Source: Deltaproteobacteria bacterium (GTDB taxonomy: Bacteria > Desulfobacterota > Dissulfuribacteria > Dissulfuribacterales > QOAL01). Taken from it: a stretch of 64,000 bases of DNA. The position numbers were made by a program, and so were the translations under genes. Below, piece by piece: positions 18,986-27,159 of this stretch. The notes under the pieces were generated by a model, which made no database searches, was not told the DNA's origin, and worked only from the letters and a program-made list of their open reading frames with translations. The stretch is taken from positions 21,259 through 85,258 of the forward strand of contig WGDC01000014.1 in the NCBI GenBank assembly GCA_015493475.1, given 5' to 3'. Each line of letters starts with the position of its first letter. Position 1 is the stretch's first letter.

Positions 18986-19288
18986 CTAAAGCTCTTCCAC
19001 CACTACCGTGCCACTTATCTTTATATCCTTGCCCTTGTCATCTATGAAAGAAATGTAGGCTCCCTGCACTTCTATCTTGAACCGGCCCTGCCAGCTCCTT
19101 ATCACCTTGCCGTTACAGTCGTACAACGTTACGCGCCTTTTTAGGCCAATGATGTCGGATTTAAAATGTTTGAGATTCTTTCTCTGCCTTTCGGTGCAAC
19201 CTGCCCCAAATATCAAGATGGCAAGCATGAAAACAAGTAGAAGAAAAAGGACACCGCGCCTGTTCTGACTTCTTGATCGAATTTTCAT
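18986..19288 (-). CDS. Putative lipoprotein of unknown function
   Basis: From the ATG at 19288 (AGGAAGG eight bases upstream) the product has 100 residues. A basic start (KIRSRSQNRR), a hydrophobic segment and the lipobox FGAGC predict a lipid-modified Cys around residue 30. The mature part, about 70 residues, is charged and then beta-rich (RRVTLYDCNGKVIRSWQG, ending in TVVVEEL). I do not recognise the family. The frame is open farther upstream, but that would overlap iorB. It lies between iorB and scpB, with gaps of 13 and 3 bases. Confidence 0.65.
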   Translation of the reverse strand: MKIRSRSQNRRGVLFLLLVFMLAILIFGAGCTERQRKNLKHFKSDIIGLKRRVTLYDCNGKVIRSWQGRFKIEVQGAYISFIDDKGKDIKISGTVVVEEL

Positions 19289-19301
19289 CTCCTGAACCTT
19301 C

Positions 19302-19892
19302 CTAACACGATACACTTGAAATTCCGAGCTCAAAGGCATTAAGATTAGCATCAACAAACTTTGGTTTTACCTTGCCCCTGATGGTCTCTTTCATCATCTG
19401 AGCCGTAACGGGCAGCTCCCCTAGCCCTATGAGAACACCGAGGAGAACCACGTTCACCGCCTTGGCCGTTCCAGCCTGCCTTGCAAGTTCGTCAGCATCA
19501 ACAGCGCAGACCCTCCTGTAATTCGACTTGATGAAAGCGATCCATTGGTCCACGTCTGGGTACTCTGCCTGGCCAAGCTTCACTGTAATAGGGGTAATGG
19601 GCCTGATGTTGGTTACTATGGAAGTATTCCTGGAACACCTGTTTAACGCCCTTATGGTTTCAAGTGGTTCAAAGCTGACTAGCATGTCCGCCTCACCAGT
19701 TGAAATTATTGGGCTTTTTAAACCTCCAAGCATCACGGTAGACTCAACAACGCCGCCCCGCTGCGCCATACCGTGCACCTCGCTCACCCGCACATCCATT
19801 CCTGCCGCCATGGCTGCCTCCCCCATGAGTCTCGAGGCAAGCAAGGTTCCCTGTCCACCAACGCCTGAAAATAGTATCTTCATGGTATCCAT
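19302..19892 (-). CDS. iorB: Indolepyruvate:ferredoxin oxidoreductase, beta subunit
   Basis: This 196-residue gamma-type domain belongs to the 2-oxoacid:ferredoxin oxidoreductases, with FSGVGGQGTLLASRLMGEAA at residues 8-27 and VHGMAQRGG near 39-47. With IorA it oxidatively decarboxylates aryl pyruvates from aromatic amino acids to aryl-acetyl-CoA, or works in reverse. The ATG follows the iorA TAG directly, with GGAGG 11 bases upstream. Pairing with a full TPP-containing alpha subunit upstream supports the assignment. Confidence 0.93.
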   Translation of the reverse strand: MDTMKILFSGVGGQGTLLASRLMGEAAMAAGMDVRVSEVHGMAQRGGVVESTVMLGGLKSPIISTGEADMLVSFEPLETIRALNRCSRNTSIVTNIRPITPITVKLGQAEYPDVDQWIAFIKSNYRRVCAVDADELARQAGTAKAVNVVLLGVLIGLGELPVTAQMMKETIRGKVKPKFVDANLNAFELGISSVSC

Positions 19893-21584
19893 CTACTTTC
19901 TGCCTCCAAACTTTTTGTAATAGAGAATGCAAGGGGCCTCGGCAATGACCACGGAAAGCTCGTCGCGCGAAAGCACGTCCTTGAAAATGGCTACCGTCTC
20001 CTTTTTCTTGTAGGGATTAACCTTGCGGACATTCCGGATTCCAAGACCTTTCACGGCATTTTCAATGGGGATGCGGGGCCTGTCATAGCCTGGAGGACGT
20101 ATCTCGATGCCGGGATTGGGCTGGTGGCCCGTCATGGCAGTGGTGCTGTTATCGAGTACCACGAGGCAAAACTTGTGTTCGTTGTGGAAAGCGCTTGCAA
20201 GGGACGAAAGCCCGGAATGAAAAAAGGTGGAATCCCCTATGAATGAGACTATCCTCTGATCGGTTGCCACCGAGAACCCGGATGACGAACCAACACTCGA
20301 ACCCATGCAGAGGAGATAATCGGCCATCTGTATGGGAGGAAGGAGACCAAGGGTGTAACAACCGATATCAGTAGGGTAGACGGCCACGTCTTCCTCTCCA
20401 AGTTCCCTAAGCGCCTTCTTTACGGCATTGTAAGTCTCTCTGTGGGGGCAGCCCTTGCATAGGCTTGGCGGCCTCATGGGAAGCGGGGGAAGCGAGGAAA
20501 GATCCGGCATCTCCGGCTCAACAAATGCCGTCCCAAGGAGGTCTGAAACGGCCTTTTTCACCATGAGAGGATCAAATTCATACATCCTTGAAAAATGGCC
20601 GCTTGACTTTCCAAGGACCTGTATGTCCCTGCCCATGTCCTTGCAAAGTATCTTGATCTCGTCCTCGAGAAACGGTTCAAGCTCCTCAACCACGAGCACC
20701 CTCTCCACTTTTCCGATGAAATCCTTCAGCAGGGCAACAGGATATGGAAATGTGAACCCGAGTTTCAGGAAACGCACCCTGTCTTTTACATCGAGCTCCG
20801 AAAGAGCATCTTCCACATAGCAGACACTTACGCCAGAGGCCACTATTCCTACGGTTCCATGGCCCTTCACGCTGTTGAATGGCGAATCTTCTGCGAGCCC
20901 CTGGGCCTTTTCATCTTTTTCCAGAAGCACCTTATGTCGAATCCTCGCTACAGCAGGTACCGGGACCCACCTTCTCATGTCCTTCTCGAACCTTCCCTTG
21001 CGCTTCACCTCTTCAGGCAAGGGGCCGAGCTTCACAGGACCTCTCACGTGGGACGTACGTGTGGTGGTCCGGATTATAACCGGAAGCTCGAGGGATTCTG
21101 AAATCTCAAAGGCCCGGATCGTCATGTCTCTCGCTTCTCCGGGAGAGGAAGGCTCCAGCATGGGAAGGCCGGCAAACCTTGAATAGGCCCTGTTATCCTG
21201 TTCGTTCTGGCTCGAGTGCATGTAAGGATCATCAGCGGTAACTATCACCATCCCTGCCTTCACTCCCACGTAAGCCAGTGTCATGAGAACATCCGAGGCC
21301 ACGTTCATGCCAACATGTTTCATGCAAGTAAGGGAACGGACACCTGCGGCTGCCGCTGAGGCCGCCACCTCCATGGCCACCTTCTCGTTTGTGGAAAACT
21401 CAAAGTAAAGAGGCCAGTCCCCCTCAAGGGAAATGAAAAACAGGTTGTTTGCAATCTCTGAGGAAGGAGTGCCGGGATACGCAGCCGCAACAGCCGCACC
21501 TGCCTCTATTGCTCCCCTGACTATGGCCTCGTTTCCAAGAAGCAATCTGTTCTGCCCCGTTTCCTTGGATAAAAGAGGATGCAT
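19893..21584 (-). CDS. iorA: Indolepyruvate:ferredoxin oxidoreductase, alpha subunit (short form)
   Basis: This 563-residue subunit has the N-terminal 2-oxoacid oxidoreductase domain (AYPGTPSSEI, about 36-45), a middle domain with LVVEELEPFLEDE, and the TPP-binding domain (GCPHRETY, then DIGCYTLGLLPPIQMADYLL and GDSTFFHSGLSSL). Usual IorA proteins are 600-640 residues and end in two [4Fe-4S] ferredoxin motifs. This one stops right after VIAEAPCILYY and lacks them. Cys residues of GCPHRE remain. The protein is otherwise intact and directly coupled to iorB, so it is probably a functional short form. A ferredoxin partner could be encoded elsewhere. Confidence 0.92.
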   Translation of the reverse strand: MHPLLSKETGQNRLLLGNEAIVRGAIEAGAAVAAAYPGTPSSEIANNLFFISLEGDWPLYFEFSTNEKVAMEVAASAAAAGVRSLTCMKHVGMNVASDVLMTLAYVGVKAGMVIVTADDPYMHSSQNEQDNRAYSRFAGLPMLEPSSPGEARDMTIRAFEISESLELPVIIRTTTRTSHVRGPVKLGPLPEEVKRKGRFEKDMRRWVPVPAVARIRHKVLLEKDEKAQGLAEDSPFNSVKGHGTVGIVASGVSVCYVEDALSELDVKDRVRFLKLGFTFPYPVALLKDFIGKVERVLVVEELEPFLEDEIKILCKDMGRDIQVLGKSSGHFSRMYEFDPLMVKKAVSDLLGTAFVEPEMPDLSSLPPLPMRPPSLCKGCPHRETYNAVKKALRELGEEDVAVYPTDIGCYTLGLLPPIQMADYLLCMGSSVGSSSGFSVATDQRIVSFIGDSTFFHSGLSSLASAFHNEHKFCLVVLDNSTTAMTGHQPNPGIEIRPPGYDRPRIPIENAVKGLGIRNVRKVNPYKKKETVAIFKDVLSRDELSVVIAEAPCILYYKKFGGRK

Positions 21585-21605
21585 TGGTATCTCCTGGAAT
21601 TCGCT

Positions 21606-22643
21606 TTATTCTGCCAGCTCTGCCATCTTCACAACATCCGTAGTGGTAAAACCGGAACCGGCAATGATGCGCGCCTTAGACGCATCAGTACCAAAAAGCT
21701 GCTCCACCTCTATGGTTCCCTTCAGGGAACCAAGCCCGTAACCGAGGGAATGCCGCGTGATGGGATCGATTATCTCCTTTCCCCTTGAATAGACGTTAAG
21801 CTTGTCACCGGGCTGCAGACCTGTCAGCCTGCCCGAATTCAGATAGACGTGCCCGTCTTCCACCTTCACTATCCGGCAAGACCACTCGGTCCCCCTCACA
21901 ATGTCCTTTGAGATCTTCTTCGCAACCTTATCAAACTGTGAAATGGTCGCGAGGTAGGAGCCGATCAGGACATTTTCCGTAGCGTGTATCACATCAAGAC
22001 GCAGCGCCGATCTCTCTCCCTTGGCCGTGGCGGCATTCCCTTGTGGAAAATAAACAAATATATAGGCCTGGATGCCAGCAATGGCAGCAATTTCTCGCCT
22101 TACAGACGCTGAGGCAAGATCGGCCACTGTGTACCCATGTTTCTTCAAGAGAAAGGCGAGCTCGTTGGAATCCACAGGGACAATCCCGTCCGTTCTCCTC
22201 AAGGCCGCTGGAAGCAAGGACAGGACATCGAGGCCAAGATCGCCAAGAAGGGATATCAGGACCACCTTTCTCCTGAGAACGGGAAGCCCGTGGATATCCG
22301 TGGCCCGCTCCGGAAGACCCTTAAGCCTCTGCTCAAGCTTTGCAAGCCTCTTCTCAAGTTCCTTTTCCCTCTTGCTGCTGCCGAAAAGCCTTATCTTAGA
22401 CCCTGACGACTTTGTCTTTCTGAAGTATTCAGCGGTGATACCAAAGGTTGGGTCCCCGATTATCTGCTCCGCCATTTCCTGCTCATCCTTATCCTTGGAA
22501 GAAGCAGCGGCCTGTTTCCCGGAAGCAGGCCTGGAAGCGGAGCTTTTTGCCGCAGGCGAACAACCGCTAAGGGAAAACACGAGAAAAAGAAGGCAGAAAA
22601 AAATGGCCTGGGGCCTATCTGGTCTAATAGATATCTTTTCCAT
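21606..22643 (-). CDS. Lipoprotein with FlgT C-terminal-like domain
   Basis: The 345-residue product has a signal peptide with lipobox LSGC (Cys near 28). A low-complexity Ser/Ala/Lys linker (about 30-55) and a charged coil (EKELEKRLAKLEQRL) follow. A globular middle (about 115-235) resembles CsgG/TolB-N-like nucleotide-binding folds. The C-terminal stretch (about 255-340) contains VYLNSGRLTGLQPGDKLNVY and GTIEVEQLFG, resembling FlgT C-terminal domains. In Vibrio, FlgT forms the H-ring of the flagellar motor, but such domains also occur in other envelope lipoproteins. It lies 21 bases upstream of iorA on the same strand, so may be cotranscribed. Function unknown. Confidence 0.55.
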   Translation of the reverse strand: MEKISIRPDRPQAIFFCLLFLVFSLSGCSPAAKSSASRPASGKQAAASSKDKDEQEMAEQIIGDPTFGITAEYFRKTKSSGSKIRLFGSSKREKELEKRLAKLEQRLKGLPERATDIHGLPVLRRKVVLISLLGDLGLDVLSLLPAALRRTDGIVPVDSNELAFLLKKHGYTVADLASASVRREIAAIAGIQAYIFVYFPQGNAATAKGERSALRLDVIHATENVLIGSYLATISQFDKVAKKISKDIVRGTEWSCRIVKVEDGHVYLNSGRLTGLQPGDKLNVYSRGKEIIDPITRHSLGYGLGSLKGTIEVEQLFGTDASKARIIAGSGFTTTDVVKMAELAE

Positions 22644-22900
22644 TATCGAAAAACCTGATAAACAGTCCTTGAAACGCAGGCAAAATCATAGCGAAAATTG
22701 GAAAACGGTTCTCCCGTTTAAAGCCTTTTGATTAAGCGCAGCAGCGTAGTTGATGTTGGCAACTATAGACGGCTGCTCGACTCCGGTCAAGAAAAGTCGG
22801 GACCTAAAAATGGCATAACCGGGACAAAAAACAAGGGTAGAGTAGGGTTATGAAAAAACGGCATTTTGCATAAATGTGAGCAGAGGCGGGGGAACGACCT

Positions 22901-23557
22901 CTATTTCATCAGCCTGATGAATATCCTTACATCCCTGGCGTTTTCCGTAAACCGCAGTGAGCTGACATACCCGCAGATGGTTCCCTTAAATGAATTCCTC
23001 ACAAATCTTTTCAGCGGTATTTTTCTTCCGTTAACGAGAAGGCATATTTCGTCTTCTCTCACCATGGAGTGAAGTTGCAAGGTCTCTTCTATGAAATCGC
23101 ACAGGGCCTTTACCTCGTGGAAGCCGAAGCGCCTGACCCCTTCCACCTTGAAATCGGAAACTACCGCAACCACGCCATCTACCTTGTCCTTGATAAGCTC
23201 CATGGAAACCGAGCGGCGGGCCACCTCTATCTTCCTGACATCGTTTGCCGATTTAAACCCCTCGCATAGAACAAGATCGCTATCGGGAAAAAGTGAAACC
23301 GCAAGGGCAGCAAGGTCCTGATCCTTCCTTGGAACAGTCGCCGTACAGGAAGAAGGCGTTACCACGGCAAGGCGCTCCACGCCTTCCTGCCTGTAGAGAT
23401 CCGTATCAGAACCGGGTTTTTCGAAGGGGACTAGCTCGTGCTCTGTGGACTTTATGATCCCGACGGTGTATCCCCTGCCCTTTAGCTCCCTGAATACCTT
23501 TGTTAACAGGGTTGTTTTCCCAGAATCGTGGTAACCGATAAACGATAGAACTCTACC
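22901..23557 (-). CDS. mobB: Molybdopterin-guanine dinucleotide biosynthesis adapter protein MobB
   Basis: This 218-residue GTP-binding protein has a P-loop GYHDSGKTTLL (residues 8-18) and a conserved GIIKSTEHE segment. LVLCEGFKSA near 120 is the typical MobB-family G-X2 motif. MobB assists MobA in adding GMP to molybdopterin. A C-terminal extension of about 60 residues goes beyond the short MobB form. Start chosen at 23557, with GGAG five bases upstream; 23581 is a less likely ATG. It is divergent from fdhD, another gene for molybdenum (formate dehydrogenase) enzymes, with a shared 92-base promoter region. Confidence 0.85.
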   Translation of the reverse strand, partial: GRVLSFIGYHDSGKTTLLTKVFRELKGRGYTVGIIKSTEHELVPFEKPGSDTDLYRQEGVERLAVVTPSSCTATVPRKDQDLAALAVSLFPDSDLVLCEGFKSANDVRKIEVARRSVSMELIKDKVDGVVAVVSDFKVEGVRRFGFHEVKALCDFIEETLQLHSMVREDEICLLVNGRKIPLKRFVRNSFKGTICGYVSSLRFTENARDVRIFIRLMK

Positions 23558-23649
23558 CATAACTTCTCCATATATGAACATGCCCTGATTTTGCTTTACA
23601 AGCGAGCTATGTTACTTTTAAAAAATTTAGGGCGCAATACACAAGAGCG

Positions 23650-24417
23650 ATGATACCAGTCACCCTCAAATATGAAACCACATTAATCTCCCGTGAAGGC
23701 ACTGAAGCCAGACAGGAAACCGTGGCCGTGGAAACCCCGTTCAAGGTGGCCTTGAATGACGAATCCATTGGCGCATCAATGGTTCTGCCAAGCGGTCTGC
23801 AGGAATTCGGAGTGGGCTTTCTTTTCGGCCAGGGCTACATAGAAAAAAGAGAACAGCTCAAGGAGGTCTACGTCTGCCATGAAGGCAGGATAAGCGTCTA
23901 TGCCGACGTGGAAAACATGGAACATAGGGAGGTAATCATCACCTCTGGCTGTGGGGGCACTGGAAAGATCTCCAGAAAAATGCTCGAAGGGGCCTTCGGC
24001 CCGTTATCTGAATGCACCATCAGCCTCGACGAGATGGAACGGTTTATTATCGAAGTCCTTCACTACTCGGACCTTGGGCTTAAAACCCACTGCATCCACG
24101 CCTGTGGGTTCTGGTCGGGAGGGAAACTTACCGCATTTTACGAGGATGTCGGCCGCCATAACGCGGTGGATAAGGTCATAGGGGCAATACTGCTCGGAAA
24201 AATAGCGCCCAAAGGAGCAATCTATACAACCGGCAGGCTCACCTCTGACATGGTGTTGAAATGTGCCAGGATCGGGATTCCCATTATCATGTCAAGAACC
24301 GCTCCGTCCTCTCTTGGCCTGGCCATAGCGAGAAGGGCCGGTGTGACCCTGGCAGCATACGTCCGGCCACACAGGGTGAACTGCTTCCACGCACCCGGAA
24401 GGATAATTACCGCCTGA
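23650..24417 (+). CDS. fdhD: Formate dehydrogenase accessory sulfurtransferase FdhD
   Basis: FdhD takes sulfur from a cysteine desulfurase and sulfurates the molybdenum cofactor of formate dehydrogenase. The 255-residue protein shows the family segments TPFKVALNDESI (29-40), EFGVGFLFGQGYI (52-64), HACGFWSGG and YEDVGRHNAVDKVIG, and SRTAPSSLGLAIARRAGVTL near the end. In place of the usual Cys-x-x-Cys, the loop reads SGCGGTGK: Cys101 is kept and the second Cys is Thr104. It implies that the genome encodes a Mo/W formate dehydrogenase, often a selenoprotein. Confidence 0.93.
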   Translation: MIPVTLKYETTLISREGTEARQETVAVETPFKVALNDESIGASMVLPSGLQEFGVGFLFGQGYIEKREQLKEVYVCHEGRISVYADVENMEHREVIITSGCGGTGKISRKMLEGAFGPLSECTISLDEMERFIIEVLHYSDLGLKTHCIHACGFWSGGKLTAFYEDVGRHNAVDKVIGAILLGKIAPKGAIYTTGRLTSDMVLKCARIGIPIIMSRTAPSSLGLAIARRAGVTLAAYVRPHRVNCFHAPGRIITA

Positions 24418-24514
24418 AAAATCGGGCAATGGATAGCACTTTGCACATTTATCCTTTCTTATCGCACATTCGTGCTTAGAATATTTGTAAAACAACTCTA
24501 CGGGACAGGGGAAT

Positions 24515-25489
24515 ATGTCAAAAGAGGTCAAGGAACTTGTAAAGACGATCAGGCCAGGCCTTTCTCTCGGGGAATACGGCAGGGTATACAGGGACACCTC
24601 GGCTTTCATGAAAATCTCCTACGGAGATGTCATTGAGCTCAAGGGCCAGCACTATCTCGTGCTCAGAGACGAATCTGAAAGGAGCTTTGGGATAGAGGAC
24701 CCCAAGTACTGGGTCAAAAGATGCATACACTTAGAATCGGGGGACAGGAAGATACTGAAGCTGGTGTTCCACGAAAAATTCACGCTGAAGCTCGGTGACC
24801 TTGAAATACCCTGTTACAGGAGCCCGAGAAAAGAGGCCAGGATACTTGACCTTGTGAGGGGGGACAAAAGGTTCATGCAGGGGCAGTCCTACCATGACGC
24901 CAAGGGAAACGTGGTGAGAATACTTGACGTAGTAAGAGGCAAGAGGCTGGACCACTGTGTATTCGAGATAGAAAAGGGCCACCGCGACTACTTCTTCCAG
25001 GATTTCCCTCGCATACTTGGAAAATTCATGGATTCATGCAGGGCCATAGGGATGCTGCATGAAAAGAGAGAAATCCATGGAGATATACGAAGGGATCATC
25101 TGTGGAGAGAATACAAGGGCGGCCGATACGTCTGGATCGATTTTGACTACGCGTACGAGTTTGAGGAAAGCCCATTTGGCCTGGACATATTTGGCCTGGG
25201 AAACCTGCTCATATACCTTGCGGGCAAACAGATTTACACGGCCGCCAATATCGAAAGGATTATTGGAGAAAGAAGGGTAAAGCTTGAGGAAAACGACTTT
25301 TCCCTTCTCTATCGGAACAGGATAGTAAATCTTCGGAAACTTTTCCCTTATATTCCGCAGGAACTTAACCTCGTTTTTCTTCATTTTTCCCAGGGCGCCG
25401 AGGTCTTCTATGAAACGGTGGAGGAATTTCTCCGGGAGCTTGAGCCCTGCTTAGACATCATTATTGAGAGAAAGGAAGGCTGGTCATGA
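24515..25489 (+). CDS. Protein kinase-like protein
   Basis: The 324-residue protein has a divergent protein-kinase fold. Lys in KILKLVFHEKF (about 78-88) is the likely VAIK-type lysine and KEARILDLVRG may hold the helix-C Glu. EIHGDIRRDHLW carries the catalytic HGD and YVWIDFDYAYEF the DFG-like DFD, followed by LDIFGLGNLLIYL. This arrangement is closest to bacterial Ser/Thr or small-molecule kinases of the RIO/Kdo-kinase style. The substrate is unknown. The stop overlaps the next gene, a universal stress protein, by four bases (ATGA), so the two are translationally coupled and may act together. Confidence 0.7.
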   Translation: MSKEVKELVKTIRPGLSLGEYGRVYRDTSAFMKISYGDVIELKGQHYLVLRDESERSFGIEDPKYWVKRCIHLESGDRKILKLVFHEKFTLKLGDLEIPCYRSPRKEARILDLVRGDKRFMQGQSYHDAKGNVVRILDVVRGKRLDHCVFEIEKGHRDYFFQDFPRILGKFMDSCRAIGMLHEKREIHGDIRRDHLWREYKGGRYVWIDFDYAYEFEESPFGLDIFGLGNLLIYLAGKQIYTAANIERIIGERRVKLEENDFSLLYRNRIVNLRKLFPYIPQELNLVFLHFSQGAEVFYETVEEFLRELEPCLDIIIERKEGWS

Positions 25490-25938
25490 ATTACAAGAAG
25501 ATACTAATTGCGGCGGATGCGTCGGAAAATGCAAGAAGGGCCGTAGACTATGTCGGGCGGATCGTGGGGCGCAGCCCGGGCTTCGAGATTACGGTCCTGT
25601 ATGTAATCCGTCATGCAGAAAGGGACCTTTTCCCCGATGACAAGTCGTGGCAGGCAAGGAAAAGACACGAAAAAGAAGAGGCACTGCATGTCCTCCGCGA
25701 ACTTAAGGAACTCCTTTCCACGAAAGGGCTCGAACGTGGTACGTTGTCCACGGACCTGTTGGAGATAACGGATTTCAGCATTGCCCAGGCCATCATGGAC
25801 TACCAGAAAAACGGCGGCTTCGGGACTATAGTAGTAGGACGGCGAGGCATGTCAAAGGCAGAGGAATTTCTCTTTGGCAGCATATCCAACAAGATAGTCC
25901 ATTACGCAAAAAACTGCGCCGTATGGATTATAGAATAG
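25486..25938 (+). CDS. Universal stress protein, UspA family
   Basis: This 150-residue single-domain protein starts with KKILIAADASENARRAV and ends with the ATP-binding loop VVGRRGMSKAEEFLFGSIS followed by NKIVHYAKNCAVWII. The G-x2-G-x9-G(S/T) pattern suggests an ATP-binding member. It is coupled to the upstream kinase-like gene by a four-base overlap. Its exact role is unknown; such proteins often bind ATP and modulate partner proteins under stress. Confidence 0.92.
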   Translation: MNYKKILIAADASENARRAVDYVGRIVGRSPGFEITVLYVIRHAERDLFPDDKSWQARKRHEKEEALHVLRELKELLSTKGLERGTLSTDLLEITDFSIAQAIMDYQKNGGFGTIVVGRRGMSKAEEFLFGSISNKIVHYAKNCAVWIIE

Positions 25939-26016
25939 AATCGTTTCTCCCTCGCGGTCTTTTGTTCTTTCCTTTAAACTCCCGTTCAACAGGCCAAGGG
26001 ATATGAAGGCGACAAC

Positions 26017-26583
26017 ATGAGGCCACGTCTTGTAAACTGCATTGGTTTTGACGACTGCCCTTTTCAAAGAAACTACCGGGGACAAATCGGGATCGTTGGG
26101 ACCGTCTATGCCGGCAAACGACTTGATGGAATCCTAAAAGGTAGTGTGGAAAAAGACGGAGACGACTCTGCGGAACACCTAATTGAAATCGTGGGAAGTT
26201 CGCGGTTCTATGAGCACTGCAACCTCATAATGCTTCAGGGAATCTGTCTCGGAGGATTCAACATAGTGGATGCGGAAATGATCCACCGGGAACTGTCAAG
26301 ACCCGTCTTAGTGGTGGCGAGAAAAATGCCCGATTACCAGGCCATAAGGAATGCCCTTTTAAAAAAGGTGCCCCGGGGGAAGGCAAAATGGAAGATAATC
26401 AGCGGGCTTGGTCCCATGGAGCCGTGCTGTAAATGCTTTATCCAGAGGATTGGACTTGGTTTTGAAGAAGCGGAAAAGATCATTAATTTCTTTTGCATAA
26501 ATTCAAATATCCCAGAGCCCATCAGGACTGCCCACCTCATAGCCGGGGCACTAGGCAAGGGGTCGAGCAGAGGAAGGGTGTGA
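26017..26583 (+). CDS. DUF99 family protein
   Basis: This 188-residue protein resembles the UPF0215/DUF99 family, related in fold to endonuclease V and known mostly from archaea. Characteristic parts are GFDDCPFQR near 10-18, IVGTVYAGKRLDGIL, IMLQGICLGGFNIVD (about 70-84) and PVLVVARKMPD. Acidic residues in these strands are in positions that could bind a metal. The function is not established. An EndoV-like role in nucleic acid metabolism is inferred from fold only. It stands alone, followed by a bidirectional terminator. Confidence 0.75.
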   Translation: MRPRLVNCIGFDDCPFQRNYRGQIGIVGTVYAGKRLDGILKGSVEKDGDDSAEHLIEIVGSSRFYEHCNLIMLQGICLGGFNIVDAEMIHRELSRPVLVVARKMPDYQAIRNALLKKVPRGKAKWKIISGLGPMEPCCKCFIQRIGLGFEEAEKIINFFCINSNIPEPIRTAHLIAGALGKGSSRGRV

Positions 26584-26626
26584 TGCCCAGGAAACGGATA
26601 AGCGAATATCACGCCATATCATCAAC

Positions 26627-26669
26627 AAACGGGGCCTCTCATAAAATTATTTTATGCTTGGCCCCGTTT
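26627..26669. terminator. Bidirectional terminator between DUF99 and a small minus-strand gene
   Basis: AAACGGGGCC (26627-26636) pairs with GGCCCCGTTT (26660-26669), and the loop contains a second palindrome, ATAAAAT/ATTTTAT. A run of T is present on the plus side (TTAACTTTTTTAAA). Placed between convergent genes, it can serve both. Confidence 0.8.
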
Positions 26670-26710
26670 AATTAACTTTTTTAAAGGTTTTTCTATAGCA
26701 AAAGAGCGGA

Positions 26711-26992
26711 CTATTTCAGCTTTTTCTCTTCTTTCTTTAAATCTTTCAACTTCTTCTTGTAATATTTCAGGCACTGCTTGATGAACCTCTGCTGTCCCCT
26801 CTTGGAGGTGAGATTTTCCCTCTCTACGGGTGCATCCCAGCATGCCAGCAGGATAAGCTTTATGGGCAGATTCATATCCATCAGGCAGCTTATCTTGCTT
26901 TCATAGTATTCCTTTTCCACCTGAAGCTGAATACGCTTGTTTTTAGTGATTGCAGTGACTGGAAGCTCTCTTTTCACCATGGCAAGATTCAT
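26711..26992 (-). CDS. Small charged protein of unknown function
   Basis: The 93-residue product is Lys/Glu-rich with a strongly basic coiled C-terminus (YYKKKLKDLKKEEKKLK). The middle contains LPIKLILLACWDAPVERENL, a possible short hydrophobic helix. I recognise no family. It has the terminator at 26627-26669 downstream and a 167-base gap to the divergent HDOD gene upstream. The coding assignment rests on the open frame and the isolated placement between a terminator and a divergent promoter region. Confidence 0.55.
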   Translation of the reverse strand: MNLAMVKRELPVTAITKNKRIQLQVEKEYYESKISCLMDMNLPIKLILLACWDAPVERENLTSKRGQQRFIKQCLKYYKKKLKDLKKEEKKLK

Positions 26993-27159
26993 TGTTCAGT
27001 CCACCTTTCTCTCTGATCTTTCCAATTCTCCTGCAAAGTTACTGCCAATCTCGACGAACGCGAGCAGGGAAAATCTGTAAATAATCCCGTCCATCCAGCC
27101 GATAAAACAAAATAGGTAGAACTTTTTTTCTAAAAACGGAAGAATTTTTCACATAAGAA

